37,009 nucleotides of DNA, taken from NCBI GenBank assembly GCA_002440265.1, contig DJSG01000020.1, forward strand, positions 5,199 through 42,207, given 5' to 3'. Both the position numbers and the translations under genes were made by a program. The notes beneath the pieces were generated by a model. That model was given only the letters and a program-made list of their open reading frames with translations. It did no database searches and was not told the origin of the DNA. The first letter of the stretch is position 1. Every line of letters starts with the position of its first letter. This document shows positions 24,556-33,828 of the stretch, piece after piece. The stretch comes from Bacteroidales bacterium UBA6340 (GTDB taxonomy: Bacteria > Bacteroidota > Bacteroidia > Bacteroidales > Paludibacteraceae).

Positions 24556-27500
24556 ATGAAACAGCGATTATTTGTATCATTATGTTTTCTTTTTGCCGTT
24601 GCTTCGGCTTGGGCGCAATCGCTATCGGGAACGGTGGTGGACGGCAACGGCGAGCCCGTTATCGGTGCAGCGGTCAAGGTGGTGGGTACCACTACGGGTA
24701 CGGTAACGGATTTTGACGGTCATTTTGCTATTGAGGCGGCAGACAATGCCGAGTTGGAGGTCTCCTATCTCGGCTATGCCACAAAGCGTATCTCCGCCAA
24801 GGCATTGCAGCACACAGGCAAAATCACTCTGCAAGAGGATACCAAAGCCCTCGAAGAGGTAGTGGTAGTGGGCTATGGCGTACAGAAAAAGTCGGTGGTT
24901 ACGGCGGCAATCAGCAAGGTGAGTGCCGAAGACCTCGAGAATGTCATTCCTACGCGTGTGGACAATATGCTCAAGGGCAAAGCCTCGGGCGTAACCATTA
25001 CTTCCTCTTCCGGTCAACCGGGAGCGGCTGCGAAGGTGAATATCCGCGGTGTAGGTACTATCAACGATGCATCGCCGCTTTATGTGGTGGACGGTATGCC
25101 GGTGGGGAATATCGATTACCTGAACCCTACGGACATCGAGTCTATCGAGGTGCTGAAAGATGCAGCATCGGCGGCTATCTATGGTACCAAGGGTGCGAAC
25201 GGCGTTATTTTGGTTACTACGAAGAACGGCTCTTTCAACCGGCGTGCATCTATTTCGTATGATATGAATATCGGTTTCCAGAACCCGTGGAAACAGAAAG
25301 CGGTGCTGAATGGTCCATGGTATCAGACCATTCTCAACGAGGCGCGTATCAACGATGGTAATGCACCTTATTTCTCCACCATCACCTCCGACCCGGGTAC
25401 CAACTGGCAGGATGCCCTGTTCAACTACAATGCTATGGTGCAGAGCCATCAGGTGAACCTCAACGGCGGTTCGGACAAGGTGTCGTATTTTCTCTCTTTC
25501 GGCTATTTCGACCAAGATGGTATCGTGGGCGGCAATTTCAACCGTTCCAACTACACCCGCTATTCGGTGCGCAACAACAATGTGTATAAAGTGATTGATA
25601 CACAAGAGCGCAGTTGGCTCAACCGGCTGACTTTCACCGGCAATATCAACTACTCGAATGTCAAATCGACGGGTATTGCCGAGAACTCGGCGTTCTATTC
25701 GCCTCTCGGTTCGGCATTGCTGATCGACCCGACGCAACCCGTCTTTGCCGCCGACCCCGATGCGGTACTGGCAAAATATCCTACGGCTATTACCGACAAA
25801 AACGGACGTGTCTATTCTGTCCCCGATATTACGATGAGCGAGGTCATCAACCCGATTGCCAATCTTGAGTTGCCTGCGGGGTGGAACTATTCGGATCGCT
25901 TCACTGCCAATCTGACGGGCGAACTGCAACTCTATGACGGATTGGTATGGAAAACGGCTTTCAATGCCGATTTCAATTTCGGACGCTACGACGGTTATTC
26001 CTATCCGTATTATCTCAGTTCGGGCGGTGCGGGCAGTAGTACGACCTCGAGCGTGAGCAGCAGCCAAAGCCGCACCTATACGTGGCAGGTGGAGAATACG
26101 CTCAGTTATAATCATACGTTTGCCGATGCGCACGAGTTGGGTGTCCTGCTTGGGCAAAGTGCCACCAAAACTTCCTATTCGTATGTCAGCGGCACCGCCT
26201 ACGACCTCCCGTCGTATGATCCCTATAAAGCCACTATCGACTATACACAGGGTACACGTGCCGAGCAATCGACAAGCGGCGGGCGCTCGTACTCGGCGGG
26301 GGCATCGTATTTCGCACGTCTCAACTACAACTATCGCGAGCGTTATATCGCACAGTTCTCGCTCCGTTGCGACGGCTCTGACAAGTTCGGTAGCAACAAG
26401 CGTTGGGGTTTGTTCCCTTCGTTCTCACTGGGTTGGAACATCGCCCGTGAAGATTTTTGGAGCCAAGCCCCGTCGTGGTGGTCGGCATTCAAACTGCGCG
26501 GGTCATGGGGTATGAACGGTAATGACCGTATCTCCGATTTTGCTTATACTTCGCTGATTGTCAGCGGCAGCAACTATACTTTCGGCAAGGGCGACTCGGA
26601 GCAGATTGTTACCGGTGTGCGTCAGGGACGTCTTGCCAATGCCGACCTGCAATGGGAGACTTCGCGCCAAACCGATATCGGTCTCGAACTCGGGTTTATG
26701 AACAATGCCCTTACGCTCAATCTGGACTATTTCTACAAGGTTACTCAGGATATGCTTATGCCCGCTTTGCTGCCGGCGTATGTGGGTATCGATGCGCCAT
26801 GGACAAACGGCGGCAAGATGCTCAATCAGGGTGTGGAGGCGGACTTGTCCTATAAGTTCAAAGCCGGTCCGGTCAACATGGCACTGTCTGGGAATATCTC
26901 GTATCTCTACAACCGCCTGATTGACTATGGCAACGAGACGGGTTCTTCCAACCTCGATAACGTACAGGGAGTAGGCGTGGTCAGCCGTGCGGAGAATGGC
27001 GAAGTTTATCCGTTCTTCTATGGTTATAAAACGGACGGGCTGTTCCAAACGCAGGACGAAGTGAACTCGTATGTCAATAGCAACGGCGAACTGCTGCAAC
27101 CCAATGCCCGCCCGGGTGATGTCCGCTTTGTGGATGTGAACGGCGATGGCAAGATAGACGACCACGACCGTGCCAAGATAGGCAAGGGTATGCCCGACAT
27201 TACCTATTCGTTCACTATTGCTATGGATTGGCAGGGAATCGACCTCTCGCTGTTCTTCCAAGGCGTGGCGGGCAATGATATTTTTGATGCCACTCGCCGC
27301 CCCGACCTGGCACTCTCCAACCAACCGGCATGGATTATCGACCGCTGGACGGGACCGCACACTTCCAATACCATCCCGCGTATGACCGAGCAGGACCCCA
27401 ACGACAACTGGCGTTCAAGCGACCTCTATATCAAGAACGGAGCCTACTTGCGCCTGAAAACGTTGCAGTTGGGCTACTCGTTCCCGAAACAATGGATGCA

Positions 27501-27675
27501 GAAAATCCGTTTGCAACGTCTGCGCCTCTATTTCTCGGCAGAGAACCTGCTTACCTTTACGGGCTATGACGGTTTTGACCCCGAGATCGGTTCGGGCGGC
27601 ACGAGTATCGGTATCGATGCAGGCTGCTATCCGCAAAGCCGCACGCTTTCTTTCGGCTTGAATATCACACTTTGA
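24556..27675 (+). CDS. SusC/RagA family TonB-linked transporter of the rhamnose cluster
   Basis: The product has 1039 residues: signal peptide (1-20, ASAWA-Q), carboxypeptidase-D-like domain (SGTVVDGNGEPVIGAAV), TonB-box region LEEVVVVGYGVQKK, plug domain (VNIRGVGTI, PLYVVDGMPVG, AAIYGTKGANGVILVTTK) and a barrel ending FGLNITL. It should import oligosaccharides across the outer membrane. The ATG at 24556, 4 nt after the rhaD stop, is preferred to an in-frame start 21 codons upstream inside rhaD, because the signal peptide starts there. The 4-nt gap to a cytoplasmic catabolic gene strongly suggests one transcript with rhaBATD. Confidence 0.97.
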   Translation: MKQRLFVSLCFLFAVASAWAQSLSGTVVDGNGEPVIGAAVKVVGTTTGTVTDFDGHFAIEAADNAELEVSYLGYATKRISAKALQHTGKITLQEDTKALEEVVVVGYGVQKKSVVTAAISKVSAEDLENVIPTRVDNMLKGKASGVTITSSSGQPGAAAKVNIRGVGTINDASPLYVVDGMPVGNIDYLNPTDIESIEVLKDAASAAIYGTKGANGVILVTTKNGSFNRRASISYDMNIGFQNPWKQKAVLNGPWYQTILNEARINDGNAPYFSTITSDPGTNWQDALFNYNAMVQSHQVNLNGGSDKVSYFLSFGYFDQDGIVGGNFNRSNYTRYSVRNNNVYKVIDTQERSWLNRLTFTGNINYSNVKSTGIAENSAFYSPLGSALLIDPTQPVFAADPDAVLAKYPTAITDKNGRVYSVPDITMSEVINPIANLELPAGWNYSDRFTANLTGELQLYDGLVWKTAFNADFNFGRYDGYSYPYYLSSGGAGSSTTSSVSSSQSRTYTWQVENTLSYNHTFADAHELGVLLGQSATKTSYSYVSGTAYDLPSYDPYKATIDYTQGTRAEQSTSGGRSYSAGASYFARLNYNYRERYIAQFSLRCDGSDKFGSNKRWGLFPSFSLGWNIAREDFWSQAPSWWSAFKLRGSWGMNGNDRISDFAYTSLIVSGSNYTFGKGDSEQIVTGVRQGRLANADLQWETSRQTDIGLELGFMNNALTLNLDYFYKVTQDMLMPALLPAYVGIDAPWTNGGKMLNQGVEADLSYKFKAGPVNMALSGNISYLYNRLIDYGNETGSSNLDNVQGVGVVSRAENGEVYPFFYGYKTDGLFQTQDEVNSYVNSNGELLQPNARPGDVRFVDVNGDGKIDDHDRAKIGKGMPDITYSFTIAMDWQGIDLSLFFQGVAGNDIFDATRRPDLALSNQPAWIIDRWTGPHTSNTIPRMTEQDPNDNWRSSDLYIKNGAYLRLKTLQLGYSFPKQWMQKIRLQRLRLYFSAENLLTFTGYDGFDPEIGSGGTSIGIDAGCYPQSRTLSFGLNITL

Positions 27676-27697
27676 TAATCTGTAAATCGTAATATCT

Positions 27698-29341
27698 ATG
27701 AAATATATTCATTTTTCATTCCGCCGGTCATTATGCATTGTGCATTGCGCATTGTGCATTGTCTTGCTGACCGCTTGTGGCAACGATTTTCTCAATATCG
27801 GCCCTACTTCTGCCGATGCACTTGAGGATTACTACAAAACCGAGGCGCAAATCTATAAGACCCTTGTGGGGGCTTACGACCCGCTCCAGTGGACGGACTA
27901 CTACGGCGGCTACAACCAGTTCCAGTTTCTGTCCGACTTGCGTGCGGATGACATCTATGTCGGCGGCGATAAGGGTTCGGACAACTTCTTCCACCAGATG
28001 CAACGGTATCAGATGCTGCCCGTAGATGCTCCGCGCAGTTTTTGGGAGGTAATGTACACGGGTGTGGAGCGTTGCAATACGGTCATTGACTATCTGCCCG
28101 GCGTGGAGGATATAGACCCGACCGTAGCAGAACGCTACAATGCCGAAGCCCATTTCCTCCGTGCATGGTACTACCATTGGTTGTGGAAATTCTGGGGCAA
28201 TATCCCCTATTACGACCATGTCCTCAAGTCGCCTTATATGGTGGCGCAGGTGTCTGCCGACTCGGTCTATACACATATTATGTCCGACCTGGCGTATGCT
28301 ACGGGCGACAATCAAATCGGCAACCACCGTCTGCCCAATACCGTGCAAGGCAGCGAGTTGGGGCGTGCAACCTACAATGCCGCCATTATGCTCAAGGCGC
28401 GTTGTATCCTCTATCAGAACGATATGCCGCTTTTCAACGAGTGTCTGCAGGATATGCGCCGCCTCACGATGGCGGGCTACACACTGACCCCGCAGTTCGA
28501 CAGTATCTGGGTGGACAGCCGCGAGTTTATCACTGTCCCCGGAGAACAAAGCACCACCGAGAGCATCTGGGAAATCAACCACCGCTCCGAGAACGGCTCA
28601 TGGTCGTGGCCGCAGGGTGGCGAAGGCACCATCTATCCGAAGTTTATCGGTATCAACGGTTTGGACGGCGACCCCGAGTTTGCCGACGGCTGGGGCTTCG
28701 GACCCGTACGCAAAGCCGCTTACGATATGTACGAGGAGCAGGATCAACGCCGCGACGCTTCTATCATCAACATCGAAGCACGCAAAAAGATGCTCCGGGA
28801 CTCGCTCGGTATCACTATCTCGTGGGCGGAACGTGCCAGTCATACCGGCTACTACAACAAGAAATATACCGCTCGCAAAGGCTACAACAACTGCTCCTAC
28901 GACCCGGAACTCAACTTCAACAACAATATCCGCGTCTTCCGCTACTCCGAGGTGCTGCTCAATCTTGCCGAACTGTGTATCCGTACCGGCAAAGCATCTA
29001 TGGCGCAGACCTATCTTGACCAGGTACGTGCACGTGCATTTGCACTGACGGGCGAGAAATACGACACGTCCAATCCGCACTACAAAGAGGCTACTATGGC
29101 GAACATCATGCAAGAGCGTCGCCTCGAGTTCCTCTGCGAGGGTATGCGCTTCTGGGATTTGGTGCGCTGGAGCCATGCCACCGATGTCGATTGCAATATC
29201 GATGCTATCCTGAGCGGAACCGACGAGGTGGGCAATTACACCCGCACATGGAACGACAACTGGAAGTATCTGCCTATCCCCACACTCGAAATCGACCGCA
29301 CCGAAGGCACTTATCAGTTGCAGCAAAACCCCGGCTACTAA
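27698..29341 (+). CDS. SusD/RagB family glycan-binding lipoprotein of the rhamnose cluster
   Basis: The 547-residue protein is a SusD homologue: DFLNIGPTS after the lipid Cys27 (LLTAC), helical repeats including AEAHFLRAWYYHWLWKFWG, and the C-terminal QERRLEFLCEGMRFWDLVRW segment. It forms the lid of the SusC above. The signal peptide is peculiar: its hydrophobic core (LCIVHCALCIVLL) is encoded by five 7-bp CATTGTG-type repeats and contains three extra cysteines (13, 17, 20). It follows susC after 22 nt. Confidence 0.95.
   Translation: MKYIHFSFRRSLCIVHCALCIVLLTACGNDFLNIGPTSADALEDYYKTEAQIYKTLVGAYDPLQWTDYYGGYNQFQFLSDLRADDIYVGGDKGSDNFFHQMQRYQMLPVDAPRSFWEVMYTGVERCNTVIDYLPGVEDIDPTVAERYNAEAHFLRAWYYHWLWKFWGNIPYYDHVLKSPYMVAQVSADSVYTHIMSDLAYATGDNQIGNHRLPNTVQGSELGRATYNAAIMLKARCILYQNDMPLFNECLQDMRRLTMAGYTLTPQFDSIWVDSREFITVPGEQSTTESIWEINHRSENGSWSWPQGGEGTIYPKFIGINGLDGDPEFADGWGFGPVRKAAYDMYEEQDQRRDASIINIEARKKMLRDSLGITISWAERASHTGYYNKKYTARKGYNNCSYDPELNFNNNIRVFRYSEVLLNLAELCIRTGKASMAQTYLDQVRARAFALTGEKYDTSNPHYKEATMANIMQERRLEFLCEGMRFWDLVRWSHATDVDCNIDAILSGTDEVGNYTRTWNDNWKYLPIPTLEIDRTEGTYQLQQNPGY
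27729..27763. repeat. 7-bp tandem repeat (CATTRYG x5) encoding a signal peptide core
   Basis: CATTATG, CATTGTG, CATTGCG, CATTGTG and CATTGTC run head to tail. As 7 bp x 3 equals seven codons, translation gives a heptad LCIVHCA-LCIVLLT, forming the membrane-spanning part of the SusD signal peptide. Confidence 0.85.
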
Positions 29342-29366
29342 TCGTCTAACTGTAAAATTGTCCATT

Positions 29367-30239
29367 ATGAAAACTGTTTTTCATCCCGCACTCATCATCT
29401 TCAGTATATTGTTTGCTCTTGTGGCATGCAAACCAAAGAACTATATGGATGACTTGGAAACCATAATCCCCAACACCGACTCCACGGTGGTGGCGAACCT
29501 GCACCCGCGGGTGGAAATTGATGCCCGGAACCCTAATCTTGTCCATTTTATTATGGACGAAACCGATGGCTATGTCGGAGTTTGGTTCATCGGTGGCAGA
29601 CGCTATCCGCAATCGCGGCTCGACCGCTACTATGAGTTCGCCGGCGACTATACCGTCCAAGCCTTTGCCTACAACCATTTCGGCACCACACCATCCGTCA
29701 ACGTGCATTTCTCTGTCCTTGAAAACGACCCGTCCGTATGCACCAATCTCAACTACAAGTACCTCACCGGCGGTTGCGACTACCCCGACGGCAAGACGTG
29801 GATGCTTGCCAACGAAACAGGCTATTATGGCTTGATTGACATCAATACGTGGAGTATCGAATACCTCTCCGACTATTGGTGGGCTGCCGAGCGAGGCAGC
29901 CACAATGGGGTATATGACGACGAACTGACCTTCGTTCTCGATGCCGACAAGACCTACCGCCACAAGACCAACGGCGACTCCGGCAAAGACAGCGAAGCAT
30001 TTCCTATCGACGACTACACCGCCAACTGGGAACTGACACCCGCTTCCGAGAGCGCAGACGGACGCATGCATATCTCCCTCACGGGCGATGCGTTCTTCCC
30101 GCCCATTCCCTCCGAGTGCGAGGGACAGCACGACTATACTATCCTCACGCTCAACGACACCGTGATGATTGCCAAAATCTACAAATCAGGCTCCAACCAG
30201 GCATGGGTCTATAAGTTCACCCCTAAAACCTCCGAGTAA
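29367..30239 (+). CDS. Surface lipoprotein, probable glycan-binding protein
   Basis: The 290-residue protein has a lipoprotein signal (ALVAC, lipid Cys21). Residues about 40-120 look like a PKD or Ig-type domain (YYEFAGDYTVQAFAYNHFG); the rest is an aromatic-rich sandwich (WSIEYLSDYWWAAERGS) suited to sugar binding. Its place directly after susD is that of SusE/SGBP-B proteins, which is the inferred role. ATG at 29367 is chosen over a TTG three codons earlier. Confidence 0.88.
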   Translation: MKTVFHPALIIFSILFALVACKPKNYMDDLETIIPNTDSTVVANLHPRVEIDARNPNLVHFIMDETDGYVGVWFIGGRRYPQSRLDRYYEFAGDYTVQAFAYNHFGTTPSVNVHFSVLENDPSVCTNLNYKYLTGGCDYPDGKTWMLANETGYYGLIDINTWSIEYLSDYWWAAERGSHNGVYDDELTFVLDADKTYRHKTNGDSGKDSEAFPIDDYTANWELTPASESADGRMHISLTGDAFFPPIPSECEGQHDYTILTLNDTVMIAKIYKSGSNQAWVYKFTPKTSE

Positions 30240-30253
30240 AGATGCTGTTAATT

Positions 30254-30286
30254 ACGGCAACGACACGGCAACGACACGGCAACGAG
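30254..30286. repeat. 11-bp tandem repeat (ACGGCAACGAC x3) between lipoprotein and GH3 genes
   Basis: ACGGCAACGAC (30254-30264), ACGGCAACGAC (30265-30275) and ACGGCAACGAG (30276-30286). It begins 14 nt after a stop codon, in the same setting and with the same unit length as the repeat after hisS. Confidence 0.85.
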
Positions 30287-30325
30287 AGCCGACTTTGCCG
30301 ATAACTTGGACAAATAATGATAACA

Positions 30326-32188
30326 ATGAAACATCTGCTTTTCTTTCTTTCCGCAGCACTGCTGCTTTCCGCCTGCAATCGCACTCCGCAACTCGGACGA
30401 GATGCTGACGGAAAAGTCATTGCGGCTATGACCACCGATGAGAAAATCCGTCTCCTCGTGGGCACCTGCACCGACTGGCCTATGCCGCCCGTTCCCGCAC
30501 CCAACACCATTCATCGTCCGTGGATTCCCGACGGCTACTACGAGAATATGCCCAATTCCGCCAAGATGAAAGGACGCGTCAGCGGCTCGGCGGGGCAAAG
30601 TTATGCCATCCCGCGTCTCGGTATCCCCGCTGTGGTCTTCGCCGATGGTCCCGTGGGTATCCGTATTGACAGTTTCGCTACGGCGTTCCCTTCCACCACC
30701 CTCCTCGCTTCCACACGCGACACGGCACTTATCTATGAGGTGGGCAAAGCCATCGGTGAGGAAATGGTGTCCTATGGAGTGGACATTCTACTCGCCCCGG
30801 GTATCAACCTGATGCGCAACCCGCTCTGCGGACGCAACTATGAGTATTTCTCGTCCGACCCTGACCTGACGGCGAAAGTGGCATCGGCATATATACGCGG
30901 CGTGCAGAGCCAAGGCGTTGGTACGTGCCTCAAGCACTTTGCTGTCAACAACCAGGAGACCTACCGCAACGGCATTGATGTACAACTGCCCGACTCGCTT
31001 ATGCGCGGCTTGTACCTGCGTGCCTTTGAGAAAGTGATACGCGAAGCCAAACCGTGGACGGTGATGTCCTCCTACAACAAAATCAATGGCGTCTATGCAA
31101 GCGAAAACCGCTATCTCCTTACCGACATCCTCCGCCACGAATGGCATTTCGATGGCTTTGTGATGACCGACTGGTGGGCGGAGGAAGACCCCGTCCGTAT
31201 GCAGCAGGCTGGTTGCGATATGCTAATGCCCGGTACTCCCGACCAGATACAGATTCTTACCGATGCCGTTGCCAAGGGTACGCTTGATGAAGCCGTCTTG
31301 GATACCAACCTGATGCACGTCCTGCCTGTCATTCGCCGTACATTGGCATTCCGCGGTATCAATGCTACCAATCGCCCGGACCTTAGCGGACATGCTGCCT
31401 TGGTTCGCAAAGTGGCATCCAAAGGAATGGTCTTGCTGGAGAACAACGGTGCTCTGCCTATGGCATCAGACACCACGCAGCATATCGCCCTTCTCGGCGT
31501 GGGCAGTTACAATGTCAATGTGGGCGGCAGCGGCAGCGGCAACGTTACACGCGCCTACAAAGTGTCGCTATACGATGCCCTCTCTGAAGCAGGCTATACC
31601 CTTGACGAACCTTCAACCACTGCATATCGCCACTATGTCTCTGAGTCTCTGGCGGCACAAGCACCCGAAAACTTCTGGACTATCCCTGTCGTTCCCGAGA
31701 AAGCCCTGTCTATAAAAGAAATCAACCGTCTTGCCAAGCAGAACGACATCTGCTTGCTTACGCTCCAGCGTATGGCGGGCGAAGGAGCGGACAGAACGCT
31801 GACCAAAGGCGACTACTATCTTACCGATTTGGAACAGTCTTTGTTGCGCGACGTCTGCGCCGCTTTCCATCGGGAGGGCAAACAGGTGGTGCTGCTGCTC
31901 AATATCGGCAGTTCTATCCATCTCACCGATGTCCGCAGTCTTCCTGATGCCATACTGCTCACATGGTTGCCCGGTCAGGAGGCAGGGCACTCTATGCTCG
32001 ATGTGCTGACAGGAGCAGTCGCCCCGCAAGGCAAACTGCCTATGCCGTTCTATATCGAATATACCGACGTGCCGTCTGCTGCCAATTTCCCCTCATCGGA
32101 CGGCGATCCCAACAAGGTATGCTATCGTGAGGGCTATGCACAACCCGCACGCACTCTCTATCCGCTCGGCTATGGACTAACCTACTAA
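30326..32188 (+). CDS. GH3 family beta-glycosidase lipoprotein without Fn3 domain
   Basis: The 620-residue protein has a lipoprotein signal (LLLSAC, Cys17), a GH3 TIM barrel with PRLGIPAVVFADGPVGIRI, CLKHFAVNNQE and the nucleophile Asp282 in FVMTDWW, and the C-terminal alpha/beta sandwich (GMVLLENNGALPM, LTWLPGQEAGHSMLDVLTG). GH3 enzymes release terminal beta-linked sugars, most often glucose. It stops at LYPLGYGLTY, exactly where many GH3 enzymes go on into an Fn3-like domain. An ATG three codons upstream (30317) is an alternative start. It lies 29 nt before the GH78-like gene. Confidence 0.94.
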   Translation: MKHLLFFLSAALLLSACNRTPQLGRDADGKVIAAMTTDEKIRLLVGTCTDWPMPPVPAPNTIHRPWIPDGYYENMPNSAKMKGRVSGSAGQSYAIPRLGIPAVVFADGPVGIRIDSFATAFPSTTLLASTRDTALIYEVGKAIGEEMVSYGVDILLAPGINLMRNPLCGRNYEYFSSDPDLTAKVASAYIRGVQSQGVGTCLKHFAVNNQETYRNGIDVQLPDSLMRGLYLRAFEKVIREAKPWTVMSSYNKINGVYASENRYLLTDILRHEWHFDGFVMTDWWAEEDPVRMQQAGCDMLMPGTPDQIQILTDAVAKGTLDEAVLDTNLMHVLPVIRRTLAFRGINATNRPDLSGHAALVRKVASKGMVLLENNGALPMASDTTQHIALLGVGSYNVNVGGSGSGNVTRAYKVSLYDALSEAGYTLDEPSTTAYRHYVSESLAAQAPENFWTIPVVPEKALSIKEINRLAKQNDICLLTLQRMAGEGADRTLTKGDYYLTDLEQSLLRDVCAAFHREGKQVVLLLNIGSSIHLTDVRSLPDAILLTWLPGQEAGHSMLDVLTGAVAPQGKLPMPFYIEYTDVPSAANFPSSDGDPNKVCYREGYAQPARTLYPLGYGLTY

Positions 32189-32217
32189 AAAACAGTTAAT
32201 CAGATACTCCCTACAAT

Positions 32218-32790
32218 ATGAAAACGTTCTTATTCATACTCTTGTCGTTCTTCTATCCGCAGCAATCGGAGTGGTTGCGTATAGCGGAGGAAGCCAAACC
32301 TGAGTTGCAAGAGACTATTGTGCAACCCGTTACGCTGGTTACTCCCGTACAAGACCCCACCGCTTTTCAGGGTTGGCGCATGGAACCTGTGGATGGCTTG
32401 GACAATTATTTCCAAGTATCCATGAAGCAGAACCCGTCGGTCATTGTCGATTTCGGTCGTCATCTTACGGGCTACTACCAATTCCGCCTGCGTACTACTT
32501 TCCGTTGTCAGGACGGACCTATCCGTATCCGCTTCACGTTTGCCGAAGTACCGTCCGAACTATGCACGCCTTTCGACCCTTATACCGGTACGCTCTCCCG
32601 TGCCTGGCTGCAAGATGAGGTTATCACGCTTATGGACATCGAGCAGGACATCCGTCTCACCCGCCGCGTAGCCTGCCGCTATGTCAAGATAGAACTCATA
32701 GCCTCTTCGCCCGACTTCGACTTCCGCTTTGCGGATATGTCTTTCGCTGCCGTTTCGTCGGCGAATACCCCCCCCCATACTACAAAATAG
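32218..32790 (+). CDS. GH78-like alpha-L-rhamnosidase, N-terminal part (frameshifted)
   Basis: The frame starts with a short signal-peptide-like segment (MKTFLFILLSFFYP) and continues through the beta-sandwich domain common before the GH78 catalytic barrel (VIVDFGRHLTGYYQFRL, IRIRFTFAEVPSE, RRVACRYVKIEL). At a run of nine C (32768-32776) the frame leaves the family sequence and stops after PPHTTK. With eight C the frame would run into the downstream catalytic part to 33787, giving about 522 residues. So this is half of one gene, split by a true shift, a switchable tract or a sequence error. Confidence 0.85.
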   Translation: MKTFLFILLSFFYPQQSEWLRIAEEAKPELQETIVQPVTLVTPVQDPTAFQGWRMEPVDGLDNYFQVSMKQNPSVIVDFGRHLTGYYQFRLRTTFRCQDGPIRIRFTFAEVPSELCTPFDPYTGTLSRAWLQDEVITLMDIEQDIRLTRRVACRYVKIELIASSPDFDFRFADMSFAAVSSANTPPHTTK

Positions 32791-33787
32791 ACCTTCGCAG
32801 TCGGATACTATAGCCCGCATACAAGCTGTCGCTGTAGAGACCCTGCGTGAATGTATGCAAACCGTCTATGAAGACGGACCCAAACGTGACCAACGTCTGT
32901 GGATAGGCGATGTCTATCTTGAGTCGCTGGCAAATACATACTCTTTCCGCAACCACGCCCTCACGCGCCGCTGCCTCTATCTTCTTGCCGGGCTGGCTGC
33001 CGAGGACGGACGTCTCCACGGCAATGTCTTTGAGCGTCCCGAGCCGCACCCGCAAGTCGGTTCCCATCCTGAGGACTATGCACTCCTCTACAATGTAACC
33101 CTTCTCAACTATCTCCGTGCCTCCGGTGATACCGCCACCGCACGCAACCTTTATCCTGTGGCGGTGCGTCAGATGGAGTATGCCCTTTCTATCTACGGGC
33201 AATACGACGGACATTGGCTTTTCTTCGATTGGCGCGATGCCGTAGAGAAGACTGCCGCCATGGAGTGCCTCACGGTCTTTGCGCTCCACCGTTCCGCTGA
33301 CCTTGCTGAGGCTCTCGGCGATAAGGCACAAGCCAAAGCATGGCGCACGCGTGCTACGCAAGCCAAACGCCAAATACGCCGCGATTTCCTCAATGCCGAT
33401 ACACATATGCTCGCCGACCGCGGGCAGTACAACGAGATAACCCAGATATGGGCTGTCCTCTCCGGTGTGCTCTCGCCCAAAGAAGGCAAACTGGCACTTA
33501 CTGCGATGAAGCAGCGTCCCGATGTCATCCGTCTCGGTACACCCTATGCCAACCACTATTATGTCGAGGCACTCATCGCTTGCGGAATGAACATAGAGGC
33601 ACGCCGTCACGTGATTGACTATTGGGGAGGTATGGTCGCCAAAGGTGCTGACACGTTCTGGGAAGTCTATGACCCCGCCAACGAGTACCTGTCTCCCTAC
33701 AATTTCTTCCCGGTAAACAGTTACTGCCATGCATGGTCATGTACGCCTGTTTATTTCATTCAGTGCTATCCTCACATTTTCCAATAA
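32729..33787 (+). CDS. GH78-like alpha-L-rhamnosidase, catalytic six-hairpin part (frameshifted)
   Basis: The real coding part of this frame starts at about 32777, right after the C9 tract; the ATG at 32729 is in an overlapping out-of-frame stretch and is not a likely natural start. The sequence is the Bac_rhamnosid six-hairpin barrel: DGPKRDQRLWIGD, then RRCLYLLAGLAAEDGRLHG-like helices, GADTFWEVYDP with the predicted general base Glu (482 in the joined protein) and NSYCHAWSCTP near the end. Compared with the usual DCPTRERxGWxGD motif, the acid position holds Asp (224, joined numbering) in place of Glu. It would release L-rhamnose, fitting the rha genes upstream. Confidence 0.85.
   Translation: MRICLSLPFRRRIPPPILQNRPSQSDTIARIQAVAVETLRECMQTVYEDGPKRDQRLWIGDVYLESLANTYSFRNHALTRRCLYLLAGLAAEDGRLHGNVFERPEPHPQVGSHPEDYALLYNVTLLNYLRASGDTATARNLYPVAVRQMEYALSIYGQYDGHWLFFDWRDAVEKTAAMECLTVFALHRSADLAEALGDKAQAKAWRTRATQAKRQIRRDFLNADTHMLADRGQYNEITQIWAVLSGVLSPKEGKLALTAMKQRPDVIRLGTPYANHYYVEALIACGMNIEARRHVIDYWGGMVAKGADTFWEVYDPANEYLSPYNFFPVNSYCHAWSCTPVYFIQCYPHIFQ
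32768..32776 (+). other. C9 homopolymer tract at the frameshift point
   Basis: Nine consecutive C separate the two frames of the GH78-like gene. A length of eight (or 11) restores one continuous frame of about 522 codons; nine gives early termination. Confidence 0.85.
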
Positions 33788-33828
33788 AGAAACATACTTA
33801 ATAATCACTCATAAAAATATTACACATT

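Noticed and set aside
24622..26268. 548-codon minus-strand frame opposite the rhamnose-cluster susC
   Set aside because: Arg/Ile/His-rich shadow translation without recognisable domains.
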